A stretch of DNA of 64,000 bases, from NCBI RefSeq assembly GCF_019097595.1, contig NC_080718.1:12308657-12372656 (forward strand), in the 5' to 3' direction. Positions 50,285-61,513 of the stretch are shown piece after piece. The position numbers and the translations under genes are program-made. Source of the DNA: Hemibagrus wyckioides. Taxonomy: Eukaryota; Chordata; Actinopteri; Siluriformes; Bagridae. How positions within the stretch are numbered: the first letter of the stretch is position 1; each line of letters starts with the position of its first letter. The notes beneath the pieces are model-generated. The model was not told where the DNA came from, made no database searches, and saw only the letters and a program-made list of their open reading frames with translations.

Positions 50285-50345
50285 GGGCAGTGGTGGTTCA
50301 AGTGGTTAAAGCTCTGGGTTGTTGATCGGAGGATCAGTGTTCATG
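50285..50345 (+). mobile_element. SINE head (family S2) fragment
   Basis: GCAGTGGTGGTTCAAGTGGT TAAAGCTCTGGGTTGTTGAT CGGAGGATCAGTGTTCATGCCCCA: tRNA-like part only, no SINE tail. It abuts transposon sequence on both sides. Confidence 0.7.
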
Positions 50346-50690
50346 CCCCAGCACCACCAAGCTTTCCTTTCTCTACAACCGAACGGCCCAAACTTGTTCC
50401 ACCATGACGATGCCTCTGGGCAAGCTCCATAAAGACAAGGTTTACCAAGGATAGTATGGAAGGGCACAAGTGACCTGACCTCAGTCTCATTGAACACTTT
50501 TGGGATGAACTGACAGCGTGCCAGACCTCCTCACCTGACATCACCTAAGGGCACTAAATGGGCACAAATCACCCAAAGCCATGCTTAAATCTATTGTGAA
50601 GCCTTCCTAGATGAGTGGAGGTATATTATAACAGTAAAGGGGACTAAATCTGGAATGGGATGTTCATCATTCACATATGGGTATGAATGT
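50346..50690. mobile_element. DNA-transposon relic (family G), opposite orientation
   Basis: TGACCTGACCTCAGTCTCAT TGAACACTTTTGGGATGAAC TG and AAGCCTTCCTAGATGAGTGG AGG are body sequences of the same family as the 7.5 and 35 kb relics, read from the other end. Terminus near 50690 is degraded. Confidence 0.65.
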
Positions 50691-51776
50691 CGGGTATCAT
50701 CACTGGAAAAGAAAGGGTTAAATAACTAAAACGATACCATCTAACTTTTTTTTGTTCTTGTTTTCTTTGTTGAGCAACTGCAGAAGTATTGGGTAATGGG
50801 TAATGACCCTTAATCTTACCTCTTCCTTATAATCCTCAGAAATCTATACTTATTAATGAGAAGATCATTCATTTAATTGGGTATTATATAGTAATACTAA
50901 TAGAATCTGTTCAGTCATACCTCTTTATCTGTACATAATTGTTTGGGTGTTTAATCAAATAAAAATGCATATAGATTTTTATTACATTTTATCATGTGGA
51001 TGTACAGCACAACAGTTTCATATGCAGTCATACATGAGGCCACTGCTATACAAGTCAAATGTCACAGGAAAATTGGTCAACAAACTTTATTGAAATGAAA
51101 AGTCGTAGATTTTACCCCAACAGTTCTAATTTCTCTACACTCTATTGCAGTTATAGTAAACTGAGTCTTTGAATATCGGACAAATAGAATATACAATGCT
51201 CTAACGTGAAAGCCTTGAAGTGCAAAATCAATTTAACAGTTAAACAAATTAAAAAAAAAATCACATTGGCAAATCCGAGGAAAAAACAGCAAGTCAGTCT
51301 TCACATGAGAAAAGCTAAGTGAATATCAATAACTGTAAAATATTTGGGCATTACTGACAATGTGCTTACTATACCGATGCTTATTTCTTATATATGTGCT
51401 TTTTTTTAAGAGGGTGGCACGGTGTTGATGTGATTTACTGTCAAGTTGTGTTTAATCCAGGATTTTCAGTTTTCGCCCATCTCCTCTAGGGAAAACATAC
51501 CCTAGATATGAATTTGACCAGAATAAATATGTTATTGAAGATGACAGCAATATGCTATAATATTAGATCACCAATAAGCACATTCATCACAAGGTGCCCG
51601 AATAATTTACTCTTATATTTGTTCACTCAGATAGATGCACACAAGTCAGTAATTTTCCTGTCTTTTTTGGTTTGAGAACTCATGAACTAGGTTTTCAGAC
51701 TCACTGCTGTTCTTTCATGTTTACTATCGTGTCTTTATATTTGCTTTAAAATATGCTTTTCAGATTTGCTATTGTG

Positions 51777-51788
51777 TTTATTTTTATT
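51777..51788 (-). terminator. candidate polyadenylation signals of nhsl1
   Basis: Two TTTATT hexamers (AATAAA on the minus strand) about 1.1 kb after the nhsl1 stop. Another lies at 51086-51091. Which is used cannot be told from sequence. Confidence 0.3.
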
Positions 51789-52883
51789 TGTTCTTACGAT
51801 CTTGGATCGTTTGATTTTTTTACGTTTTTTGCATTCCATGCTATTTTTGGATTTCTCTTTGTTATTTTCTTTTGCATTTGTGTTTTCTTTTTGATCCTGT
51901 TGTGCATTTGTTCATTTGTTTAGCACTTCAAGTTTTCTGTACTGTACAGTACATCTGAAGCAACATGAATAGAAAAGTGTAGAAATTTTCAGAGGGCTGG
52001 TACTAGCAATATACTTGTTTTAACCTAAGCAGGCTGAATATGCACCATTTACTGTATGATATTGAGCTTTTTAGCACCTGTATTCTTTTCATACTGGTAA
52101 AGTACAGAAGATTAAAGTACTTAGTGATTATACCATTCATTTTTTTTGGTTAAAAAAAGATATTAAAGCATTTGTTGAACATGTGCCCATTCAGAAATAT
52201 TTTTTTTAACTGAAAATGGTTGGACACAACAGAAATTAGCCATTGAAATGTAGTGCAAATCTACATTGTTGAAGTCAGTCTTTCTAAAAACGTCCTCTTA
52301 TTTTATCTGACTGTCCATATACACATCTCCATATACATTCTTCAACAACTTTACTATTACAGTTCTTTGTGTTCTCACATTAACTTAACACCCTGCCAAA
52401 CATATCATTTCAATTTTGACCCATACATCCTGATCTTGTCCTTTGTGTTGGTAGAATGTGCTATTATTTCTAGCACATTCTTGATTGGGTCAAGATATAG
52501 CCACTAACCAAGAACAAGCTGTCAATAAAAATCCTCTCTCATTTCAGCTAAATCCTTCCTGCTTATCATGCCAAAAGGAAACTTACATGTAACCTGCATT
52601 TCCTAACCTGCAAAAAGAGAAGACAGAATGACAGATGAAAAAAGGGTAATCCTCTGGAAATATTTTGAGGCAGTGAAATTCTTCTTCCTGGAGAATGGAG
52701 AAGAATGAAAATAAAGTGGTAGAATCTAGATTCCCCTTTCCCGTATCTGTCTTCAGCTACAGCGGCCAGCATGAGCGTGTGCAGCAAGCAAGAATGTAGT
52801 GCTCTGGTTGAATGTAGGATAAACCATTTTTCTATGGTTGTTAGAAGTAAAGAAATCTCCAGGTTGATTATAAGAGTTTTGGT

Positions 52884-53478
52884 CTAAGTGCTGCCTTGAG
52901 CGCAGACTGTGCCACTTGAGGACAATGACACAGGGAAAGGAATGCTGCAGCAGTCTATTGACTCAGTCAGTTCCCCTTCCCTCTCACATATCACAGTCAT
53001 GGGCCCACTAGGGATGCGACTGCGGGAGTTATACCGGCTGCTAGCAGCACATGGTGGAGTACTGGCGCGCCCATATTTGGAGTGTGTTAGTGAGGGTGAA
53101 AGGCGGGGCAAGGCACCCTCAGTACGTGCCCACTCCTCGTATGCTCTCCTGCTTCTATCTGGGGATGTGCACTGAGCCGGAATGGGAGACGAGCCGTCTA
53201 CATTGGATCTCTGTAGGCGAGGGTCGGTGCATTTCAACATCTCCTTAGCAGACATTCGGAAACCAGGCTCTGAGCGGCTGCCTTTCTTCAGGAGCAGGGC
53301 TTTGAAGCTGTCATTGCTGGTTGTGGAACGGCGCAGCCTACGATGGATGTTGCTACTCTGACGGGGCATCGGAGTCATGCTGGGGATGGGACTTGTGGGT
53401 GTGATGGGTGGTGAGGTAATAAAACTACGGGAGCGTTCTTCTTCAGAGTCACCGCGCCCCAGAACCTTCCTTTTTGAC
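52884..53478 (-). CDS. nhsl1: nhsl1 last coding exon
   Basis: Acceptor ATTCCACAG. Encodes SKRKVLGRGDSEEERSRSF, then NDSFKALLLKKGSR, MSAKEMLKCTDPRLQRS, RRAYEEWARTEG and SSRYNSRSRIPSGPMTVI, ending with TAG at 52886-52884. All are conserved C-terminal blocks of NHSL1. Confidence 0.95.
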
Positions 53479-56400
53479 CTGTGGAATGATTGTAACAGAT
53501 GGATTTGATGATGTCTCATTATAAGTTCCAAATGAAAACCTTTTACAAAGCCAAGAACACTTATCTCTCTGAAGGTACCTAATAATGTTTTACCTCTTAA
53601 AACATTACAAGCACAGATTTAAGTCCTCTGGTGATTATGGGGGGAAAGGTACAGTGAATTTATTTGTCCCATGAACTGCTGCTGTTTTACAGGACAGACC
53701 TCATTAAAAGCACAACCTAATGCTGCACACAAATAATTTTTATCTTAAACAAAAAAAGACTTGGGATACCTGTGGATGGCTGCAAATAGGTCATCAGTAG
53801 TGCGTGGACGTGCAGGTGTCATCATTTCCTCGATATCTTCTCCGGTGCTGCTGAACGTTGGAGAGGAGCTATCTGTTCCAGAATCAAACACAGCATCTAG
53901 GACATACAACAGCAAAACATATGTGTTCTAGTTACTTTTCTTCTACAATAGAATAAGACCAATATGTCACCATTAAAGCTAAGGATAAAACTGAATGAAA
54001 GGCAGGATGGTCTAAAAAATACAAGACATTGTATAAATGTCTGTAAAAAATTACAGCATTTCTAGCTCCTATAACTCACATTCTCGTACTTTATAGTATC
54101 TTAACTTTGCCAATATACAATGATTACAATGTTTTTTAGGGCTTTTACTTTAGGACTGTGTCTATTAAATCTGATTGTTCCTACTGCCATCCTTCCTAAT
54201 AATATAGCCAAAAAGGGTTACTGAGGGCAAAAAAATATTTGTAGTAATATTTGTTGTATATGACATGAAAAGACATAACATGACAGAAATTAGTAGAGGA
54301 TGAAGAGGAATACTCTGAATAAAAGCAGACAGACAGTGGGTTTGGGGTAACATACAATATGCTGTTATAAACAGATGCTCAGTTATGTTGTTAGTTAGGA
54401 TCATATTGAATCCATTTAAGAATCTCACCATTTTCATCATTTTCTTCTTCTTTGAAGATGACTGATCCTGAGCTGTTACTTAAACTATCATCTGTAATGC
54501 CTTTATAATCACTTAGCACAAATTCTTTATCGCTCAGTCCAAGATCTGTATCACACAATTGAATATCTTGGTCACTGAGAGTCAGGCCAGTGAGTTGAGG
54601 GTCAGTCATACTGTCTGAAGAGATTTCACTGCTGACTGAGTGTCTTCTTGGACTCACAGGAGGAGAATTCTGAGAATCACTCTCTACCTCAGACTCCAGT
54701 TGTAGTGGATGCTCATGCTGATTAACACTGTCTGTCAGAGAGTTACTGTTTATGGTCTTTGGCAGTACAGACATTGCTGAGCCAGTAACTTCAAGATGCT
54801 CAAGACCATTCAAAGCAGATTGGTACAAGATGGTTGGCATAATTGAAGAGAGATTAGACTTTCTAGGTGATGTTGGAGACCTCTGACCCTGGAGTGTATC
54901 ACTAGTTCTACATGAAGTAGCTGTGGAGTGTAGAAAATCAGTGTAGGCAGGAGCACACAGAGGTCCAGTGTCAAGTGAAAGCTCCAGAATGTTCTCACTA
55001 GAATGGGTATTGCAGACCACTTCAAGAAAAACAGGAGCTGGATTAGAGTCCAGCCTAGTAGATGTGGACTCCTTAAATGGAATATCTTTTGTGTCTATAC
55101 CATTCTGTAGTGGACTGACAGAGTCACATGTAATAATATTTTTGACAATCTCTGTTTCTACAGGTTTGTCTGTAGTAGTTTTGGCCTCCTTGTTAGGATC
55201 TTGGTTTTCTGGACCACACACTGTTGTAATAATGTCTGTGAAAATATTTTCCAATTTCATGAGCTTTATTGGTCGGAGCTGTACCCTCTGAAGAGCTTGG
55301 GCAGTAATTACTGGCCTCTCCTGTCTTACAGAATTGTATGATTGACTAGAATTAAGTTCTTTTCCATTCTCCATTGTATCCAAAGACATAGCAGAATTTG
55401 TTACTTGTAAAATGGTTACTGCTTGAAGACCTGGTGAGGTAAGAGGCTGGGTGTGAACAGCTGATGAAGGAGGAAGTGGAGGAGGTGGTGGGAGAGGTAA
55501 AGTGGTCATTTTATTTTCACACAGCATCAGGGGAGATGAGACTTCTGATGTGGAAGAAGAAGAGTCAGGAGAGAGGCATATGGATGTTCTACATTCCTCT
55601 AGTATTGTGGATGACACTTGGGGAGAACTTTGCTTTTCCTCAAAAGTAGGGCTTATAGCCAGAGGAGATGGTACTGGTGTGATCGGGGATACATTGGACT
55701 TAACTAAACTAGGCATTGGGCTAGTTAAACTAGACTGAAGGGTGACTAATCCAGGCAATGTTTTAGGCAGCGGTGGAGGTGGTGGAAGGCTCTTGACAGA
55801 ATCTGATGTGTTTGAGGACAGGGGTTTGGAGTAAGAGGAAACAGAGGACCGCAGTGAGGACTTCCTCTCTGGGACCTTGGGTTTGGGCCTTCCTGCTGGA
55901 GATTTGGCTCTTAGAAGTGATGTTACTGGTGTACCGGCAGTTGGGGTAATAGATTGACTCGAATAACCACTAGATGGTGATGTCAAAAGTTGGACTTTGT
56001 CTGGGGATGCAGCCATCTTGGAATTTATCCCAGTCTTGATGCAGACAGTTAATGGAATTGCATTACTGTCCAAACCTTTTGAATTCTCTTTTGTAAGTAT
56101 AGGTTTCATAATTTGAGAGGATGGCCCATGTTCAGAGCTTGAGTGGGGAAAGTCCATATGAAAGTCCCATGACTCAGTGTATTCTGAGTGTTGACTGCTG
56201 CTGTCACTGTGTGTGGGTGTGGTTGGACACATGGTAGCTGGTGCTGACATTCCACTGCTTGCTACACTAACAGAACTTTGGCTTCTGGGACCCAGTACCC
56301 AAGGGTCTTCTATTCCACTCAAGGGTATCTGTCCAGAGTATGAGGCACTATGACTTTTCAGGGATTCATGGAGACTTGAGATCAGTTGCTCATTAAGGAG

Positions 56401-59400
56401 TGTCTCATTGTTGTATGTTTTTTGCTGTGGTTTGCGTCGCAACGAGTCAGTCCTTTTGGGAGGTGGTGGGGGCTTTTTGGATTTCCGCAGGGAAATGCTG
56501 CGGCTTAGAGAATGATGACTATGCAGGCTTGCATGGTCATCATGACTATGGTGCTCCCTACACTCATACAAATTGTGTCTTGAACTGCCTGCTTTGTTGA
56601 TGCAACCATGACTGTATGATTTGCAATCTGGTGTTAAATGCATAGAAGCCGAGCATCTCTCAGTATCAGAAGAAAACAATGAGCTGGTATCTGTCTTGTT
56701 TGGTGAATGTGCCACGCTATTACAAACATTAGTGATAGGGGAGGAGCAGCTTGAGGTCCATTGGTCCATTGGAGCAGGTTTATATATCCAATGGTCAGTG
56801 GTCAGTGTGCTGCAGCTATGAATGCTGCTCTCTGAAATCTCAGAGTCTTCATAGACACCACAGGGACTGCAGTTCCTTCCATCAAGGGTACTACATTGGG
56901 AGGCTGGAGACTGACAGCAGGAGGAGCTAGTAGAACATGAGGTACCACTACTGCTGAAAGGGTGGTCTGAGGGACAAGTTGACAAAGAATGCAGTGGGGT
57001 CTCTACTGCCTCAAAGCTTTGTGATGAGTGGACAGAACAAAGGTTTCTAGCATTCTGCAAAACAATACCAGCATTCAAGGAGGATGTGCTCCTATTGTGT
57101 TTGGAAACCATATAGCTTGAACTTGCAGTATGACAGTCATTCTGGAAACCATGAAATTCATCAGACCTGGAACTGACTGAGGTATTTTTTCTTAAATCAG
57201 ACTTGTGCTGTGAGTCTGGGCTGCCATGTTGCATGGTAACCTGATAGGGTAAGGAACTTGTGGAGCCAGACACTGTCAAATATGGAGAACTGCTGCAAAT
57301 GGTTTCAAGTTTTTGAAGACAAATTCGAGCACCATTACGAGGCAAACTGTGAAAGCCTTGATCACTGGCATTTAGTTGACAAGTATAGATATCACCATTG
57401 CAGTCACTCGTGTTTGAGATGCTACCAGAAGATGAGAGAGAGATGTTTGCCACTTGAGTAGCGATGCCATGGCCTCTCTGTGAACGGATTCTGCGCATTG
57501 AGGGGGGTACAATCTTTACATCTTCTGTCTGGCAGCCAGAGTCACGAGTGACTAAATGCTTGAGGGAAGAGTTAATGCTCCCTACGCCACCAAGGGTGGA
57601 GTATTGGCCTGTTGTGTGTATGGACTGAGATCTGATGCCAGTTTGTTCATTGTTTGCTATAAGGAGAGAAGTAAAGACAAAGTCAAATTAGTCTGTGTTT
57701 ACTAAAATTCAGTAACTTGTCTGTGTTTGTCTTGTGTATTTCTGTAAGTTTGATTGATGCTATAGTCAAAGTTCTACAATCTGACACCCTGTTTTAAAAC
57801 ATAATACTATACAAAATAAATAAGATCACAATGTACAAACAACAAATTCTACTGAACTATGAATGTGTAAATTCAACAGTGGAATACAAAGAGCAAAATT
57901 ATTAGATTTATGACTATTATTAAATTGGAAAAAATGTTAAGTGTAATTTCAACAACACAATGTAAGAATGAACAAATTATACACAGACAAAATTTCAGAC
58001 AATGGAAATAATTATTTTAATTTCTTTAAATTTAAAGTTGATGGATAGATGTAAATGTATTAGATATACAGACCTCCAAACATTCAAATTTAATGTAAAT
58101 ACTTTTTATGTCTAGTTCCTTCCGTTTATGGATGGTTAGTCTTGGGAATAGGGAACTGCTTGCTGCTTGGATGTCAACAGAATTACAATTAAAAAAAAAT
58201 AATCAGAAGAATTTAATAATAAAGAGAATTGTCAGACCTAATTCTCTTTTGATGTTGTCTGGAACCCCTGTTATTGTCTTCCTTCGTTTCACCCTCTTTG
58301 ACCTCCTTATTATAGTGTCAGTGTTAATTATGGTACGACGAAAACTCGCCTGCCGGTCAAAGTTCTCTCCTGTTATAATAAAGCAAACAAGTTACAGCAG
58401 GTTTAAGCAAGTGATACTTGATGCTTCGTACAGTTATTATACCCAAACATTATAGTATAGAATGAACACAAACTTCAGTAATTGTCAAAAATGTTTCAAG
58501 AATATTACACAGAAATACTGTACCTGTAATGTTGATGGGGACGATGTCAGTGGTCACAGACTGTGCTTGCTGTTTCATCTTCTCCTCTGGCGTTGGTAAG
58601 GGCATACATTTACTCCAACTGTGGTTGTTTGTATCACTGATGTTATCCAGCTGAGGGGTCTGTGGCCTGAAGGAGTACACCAGCTTCTCTTCTTCAGTTG
58701 AAGTCTCTGATGACTGAACACAACACATACACTCGTACTTACGCTTCATCAAACTCAGTGTCTCATGACTGAGTCTAGGTCCAGAGAAGGAAATTGAATC
58801 ATATTTGGTCATTTTCCAGATTTGCTCAGTTGAAAGGAGAAAAAAAGTAGATAAGAAACCCTAGCCACCTCTTGAACTCTGTTTGTGTGAGAAAATTGTG
58901 AACAAAATATTTCTCGGTGCAGAAAGCTCTGGCATAGGCCTCTAAATTATTCATGCTAATTTGAGCTGAATGTTGCAATGGCTGCTTCACACTGAGACTT
59001 CACACTGGTTGTAATGGAACAAAATTACCCACTCAAGTATAAAACCTCTGTTAATATGCTGATATCACTTTTGTTTATTTCTAAGTTCACTCAGATTAGA
59101 TTCTTACAGAAATATAATACAGTCAGCTCCAGAGTTATTGGTGCCCTTGGTAAAGATTTGCTAGAAAATGTGTATGTTATGAAAAATGTGTGTGCTTAAA
59201 TAGCTTAATCTCACACTGAAAATATGAGAAATCTAACCTTTACTGAAAAACAAATTTAACAAATGATTATTGTTACCCCCTGCATATACTACTTTGTGCA
59301 AACTCCCTTTGCTAATGTAAAAGGAATTTTCTCCTGTAAACCATGTCTCCACATCCTCCAGCCTCCTCTGTTCTCACTGGCAGACATCAGTCTTCAGCTT

Positions 59401-60567
59401 GCATAACTGCTTTCCAATGGGGTTTAAGTCAAGGGACTGCAAATTCCAGGTCAAAAGCTTGATACTCTGTGTATTGTACCACTGAATCATTGTCCCACTG
59501 GAAGATCCAACCATGGCTCAGTTGCAACTTATTTAAAATCATTTTGGAGTGAATGATGTTGTGTATTTTGTTTCCTTTCTTACCAAATACTTTGTTGGAA
59601 TGGAGATTGATGGATATGGTGACCCCCAACATGACCCCCAACATGCATCTTTTATAAATCTGGAAAAAGATCTGGACTCTCAAACCATCTTCCTCACATG
59701 TGCATGGGGCAAAACAGACTTGCATTCTCTTCCTGGCAGGTTGCAAGATCTGCTTGTTTTAAAAGTCTTATTTATTACCCTAACATAATGTATGGTCACT
59801 TTCAGGTGTAGTTTTTTATAGCCATTATCTGTTTAATAATACTTTTGTCTCATTTTATTTTGTATTTTCAAATTTTCCCCATGTTGATGAATAACTAAGG
59901 TAATTTGACCTTTTTATTATCTCATATTTATACCACAGAAAAACAACAAGTCCTAAACCCTCAAGCATAGATTTCAAGAATTTCTAGGGATGCCAATAAT
60001 TGTGTGAAGGGTATTTTACTTTCTTAGAATAAATTTACTTCAACTTTACATATTTGAGTGTGGGGATTAAGATAATTAAACACAGAGACATTTTCCTAAA
60101 CTTTTTACCCATCTTAAACAAGGGTATCAATAGTTTTGGACCTGACTGTAAACGATAAATGGATAATAAAGTGTTTGGACTGGAAGAGCTGTATACAGTC
60201 ACACTGTGATGTTCAGGTTATGTATACAATACATTCAAATACATTCAATTCAATAAATCTACTAATTTATTTCTACACAAGTAGTGGAATGCTAGACTAG
60301 TGCAGGAAACAGCTAGAAGGATTTTTTTTTAATAAGGATGATGATCTACCATTTCTCAAAAATGGAGACACTTCTACCAGAACCTGTTGCCAAAAACAAC
60401 TGTACCTTTTTTCTGTAAGGTTTCAAGTGACAGCAGAAAGAGAGGCAAGACTGAGGCAAGCAGCTCAGTATTCTAGACAACTTCATGAGAGAAAAACAAA
60501 AATAAATGTGACAAAAAAACCCAAAACCTAATATATATATATATATAAATAAAAAAAATAAAAACAT

Positions 60568-60629
<62 letters not shown>

Positions 60630-61513
60630 TTAAAGTCTCAAATACAGAACAGCCCTTATAACCATATGTTTTATGTCAGGTTTATATTTACTATGACTGT
60701 CCCAATATCAAAGTTCCACTAGAGGGCAGTACAAAATAATTTTTCAAAGCCTGGCATAAAATTTTTTTCACAGTCAACATGAATGTAATTCATGTACATA
60801 TAAGTATATTGATTGACAGATGTAGTCATTACAGCCTGAAAAAATTAAAACTTGTTTTTTTTTTTTTTAACTCAGCTAACAAACAATGTTTATTGGCATC
60901 TACTGTAACATCAGGTGCTTTTTTCCCCAAAAGATTCCTTCTCTTTTACATTGGCCTTAGTTACAAATGTCAAATTTAACACATTTAACACTTCATCTGA
61001 ATGTAATAAAACTGTACATTCAGGAGTATTGGTTCATGTACATGAAGAGAGAACTACAGCAACCACAGCATGTAGTCAAATGTTGCTGCTTTATGAAGAA
61101 ATATATTACCATCTGTTATACATTAAAAATTCATTTTAACAGAAAAATAAATGTTCCAAAAGTTTTTGGCCCCTGTGAATCGTGAGATTAACGTCCAGCA
61201 TGATCCATGTTATAATTAACCACTGAAAGTAGTAACAAGTAGTATAATAGTACTAACAAGCATTATTAGTAGTAATAAATCCCTAATCTTCCCTTGTGTA
61301 GATCTGACAGGTCAAAATTCAGATCAGAAGCTAGGTCGATGCTACACTTGGAACTTTGAGTGGCTATACTTGAGCTGTTTACCTTTTTTTTCTTTTCTGT
61401 TTCATCTTGATCCAGTTGCCCATCTCCATCAGAAAGGAGGGGTGAGGAGAATGTTGGGCCTTGAGAGTAGTATTGGGAACTACGAAAACCATCTTTCCTC
61501 AGCTTGTCACATT
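52884..61513 (-). CDS. nhsl1: NHS-like protein 1 (NHSL1), C-terminal six coding exons; 5' end outside window
   Basis: Nance-Horan syndrome family protein, a cytoplasmic regulator of Scar/WAVE, actin and cell migration. Zebrafish nhsl1b is needed for facial branchiomotor neuron migration. Exons on the minus strand: 61513-61383, 58713-58524, 58369-58238, 57656-54429, 53896-53770 and 53478-52884. Phases agree at every junction and encode about 1466 residues. Family signatures in order: ECDKLRKDGFRSSQYYSQGP; LPTPEEKMKQQAQ and VPINITGENFDRQASFRR; VKRRKTITGVPDNI; TRDSGCQTEDVKIVPPSMRR; TPARPRTTDDLFAAIHRSKR; FKALLLKKGSRSEPGFRMSA. The first block matches NHSL1 better than NHS or NHSL2. Three proline runs in the large exon are likely SH3 or EVH1 ligands. 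The N-terminal exons lie beyond 64000. Fish have nhsl1a and nhsl1b; not resolved. Confidence 0.95.
53770..53896 (-). CDS. nhsl1: nhsl1 penultimate exon
   Basis: Encodes DAVFDSGTDSSSPTFSST, then EDIEEMMTPARPRTTDDLFA AIH. Acceptor TATGTCCTAG, donor CACAG|GTATCC. The 290-base intron after it is plain. Confidence 0.94.
54429..57656 (-). CDS. nhsl1: nhsl1 giant exon (3.2 kb)
   Basis: Single open frame of 1075 complete codons. It extends upstream of the first in-frame Met at 57498 to an acceptor (CTTATAG) at 57657; the encoded NNEQTGIRSQSIH and TRDSGCQTEDVKIV confirm the extension. Low-complexity Ser-rich protein with proline motifs KKPPPPPKRTD (about 56445-56482), LPPPPPLPKT (about 55760-55795) and LPLPPPPPLPPS (about 55461-55500). 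Donor AAATG|GTGAGA. A giant exon here is characteristic of the NHS family. Confidence 0.95.
58238..58369 (-). CDS. nhsl1: nhsl1 exon with GENFDRQ motif
   Basis: Encodes ENFDRQASFRRTIINTDTII then RRSKRVKRRKTITGVPDNIK REL. Phase 1 at both ends. The donor is TTAG|GTCTGA, weak beyond the GT, but the frame joins perfectly to the giant exon (REL-A-NNEQTG). Confidence 0.92.
58524..58713 (-). CDS. nhsl1: nhsl1 exon with LPTPEEKM motif
   Basis: Acceptor TTGTGTTCAG, donor TACAG|GTACAG. Encodes SSETSTEEEKLVYSFRPQTP and the conserved LPLPTPEEKMKQQAQSV-like block ending VPINIT. Open frame upstream of 58713 to a Met at 58812 is intronic. Confidence 0.93.
59118..60150. mobile_element. Tc1-type nonautonomous transposon (family E) in nhsl1 intron
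   Basis: Left end TACAGTCAGCTCCAGAGTTA TTGGTGCCCTTGG and right end AAGGGTATCAATAGTTTTGG ACCTGACTGTA form imperfect terminal inverted repeats of about 30 bases. The interior is degenerate transposase-related sequence, for example GACCCCCAACATGACCCCCA. Confidence 0.78.
60532..60626. repeat. (AT)n microsatellite
   Basis: Two blocks of TA dinucleotides separated by an A-rich stretch. Confidence 0.95.
61383..61513 (-). CDS. nhsl1: nhsl1 first exon visible in window
   Basis: Acceptor CTTCCCTTCAG. Encodes (E)CDKLRKDGFRSSQYYSQG, then a variable acidic part ending in four lysine codons directly at the donor (AAAAAAAG|GTAAAC). Entered in phase 2, so at least one upstream coding exon must exist outside the window. 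Confidence 0.94.

Larger units (their letters stand above)
48888..52883. other. convergent intergenic region between sh3yl1 and nhsl1
   Basis: Contains the sh3yl1 3' UTR (AATAAA at 49492), Tc1-like fragments at 50040-50270 and 50345-50690, and the presumed nhsl1 3' UTR approaching from the right. No separate gene recognised. Confidence 0.65.
58714..61382 (-). other. nhsl1 intron with transposon and AT repeat
   Basis: Contains a 1 kb Tc1-type nonautonomous element (59118-60150) and a TA repeat of about 100 bases (60532-60626). No further exon seen. Confidence 0.8.

Noticed and set aside
52909..53248. Plus-strand frames opposite the last nhsl1 exon
   Set aside because: Shadows of the conserved minus-strand exon.
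58714..58812. Extension of the nhsl1 exon to the Met at 58812
   Set aside because: A good acceptor at 58714 joins in phase to the upstream exon ending at 61383; the extra residues are unlike the family.
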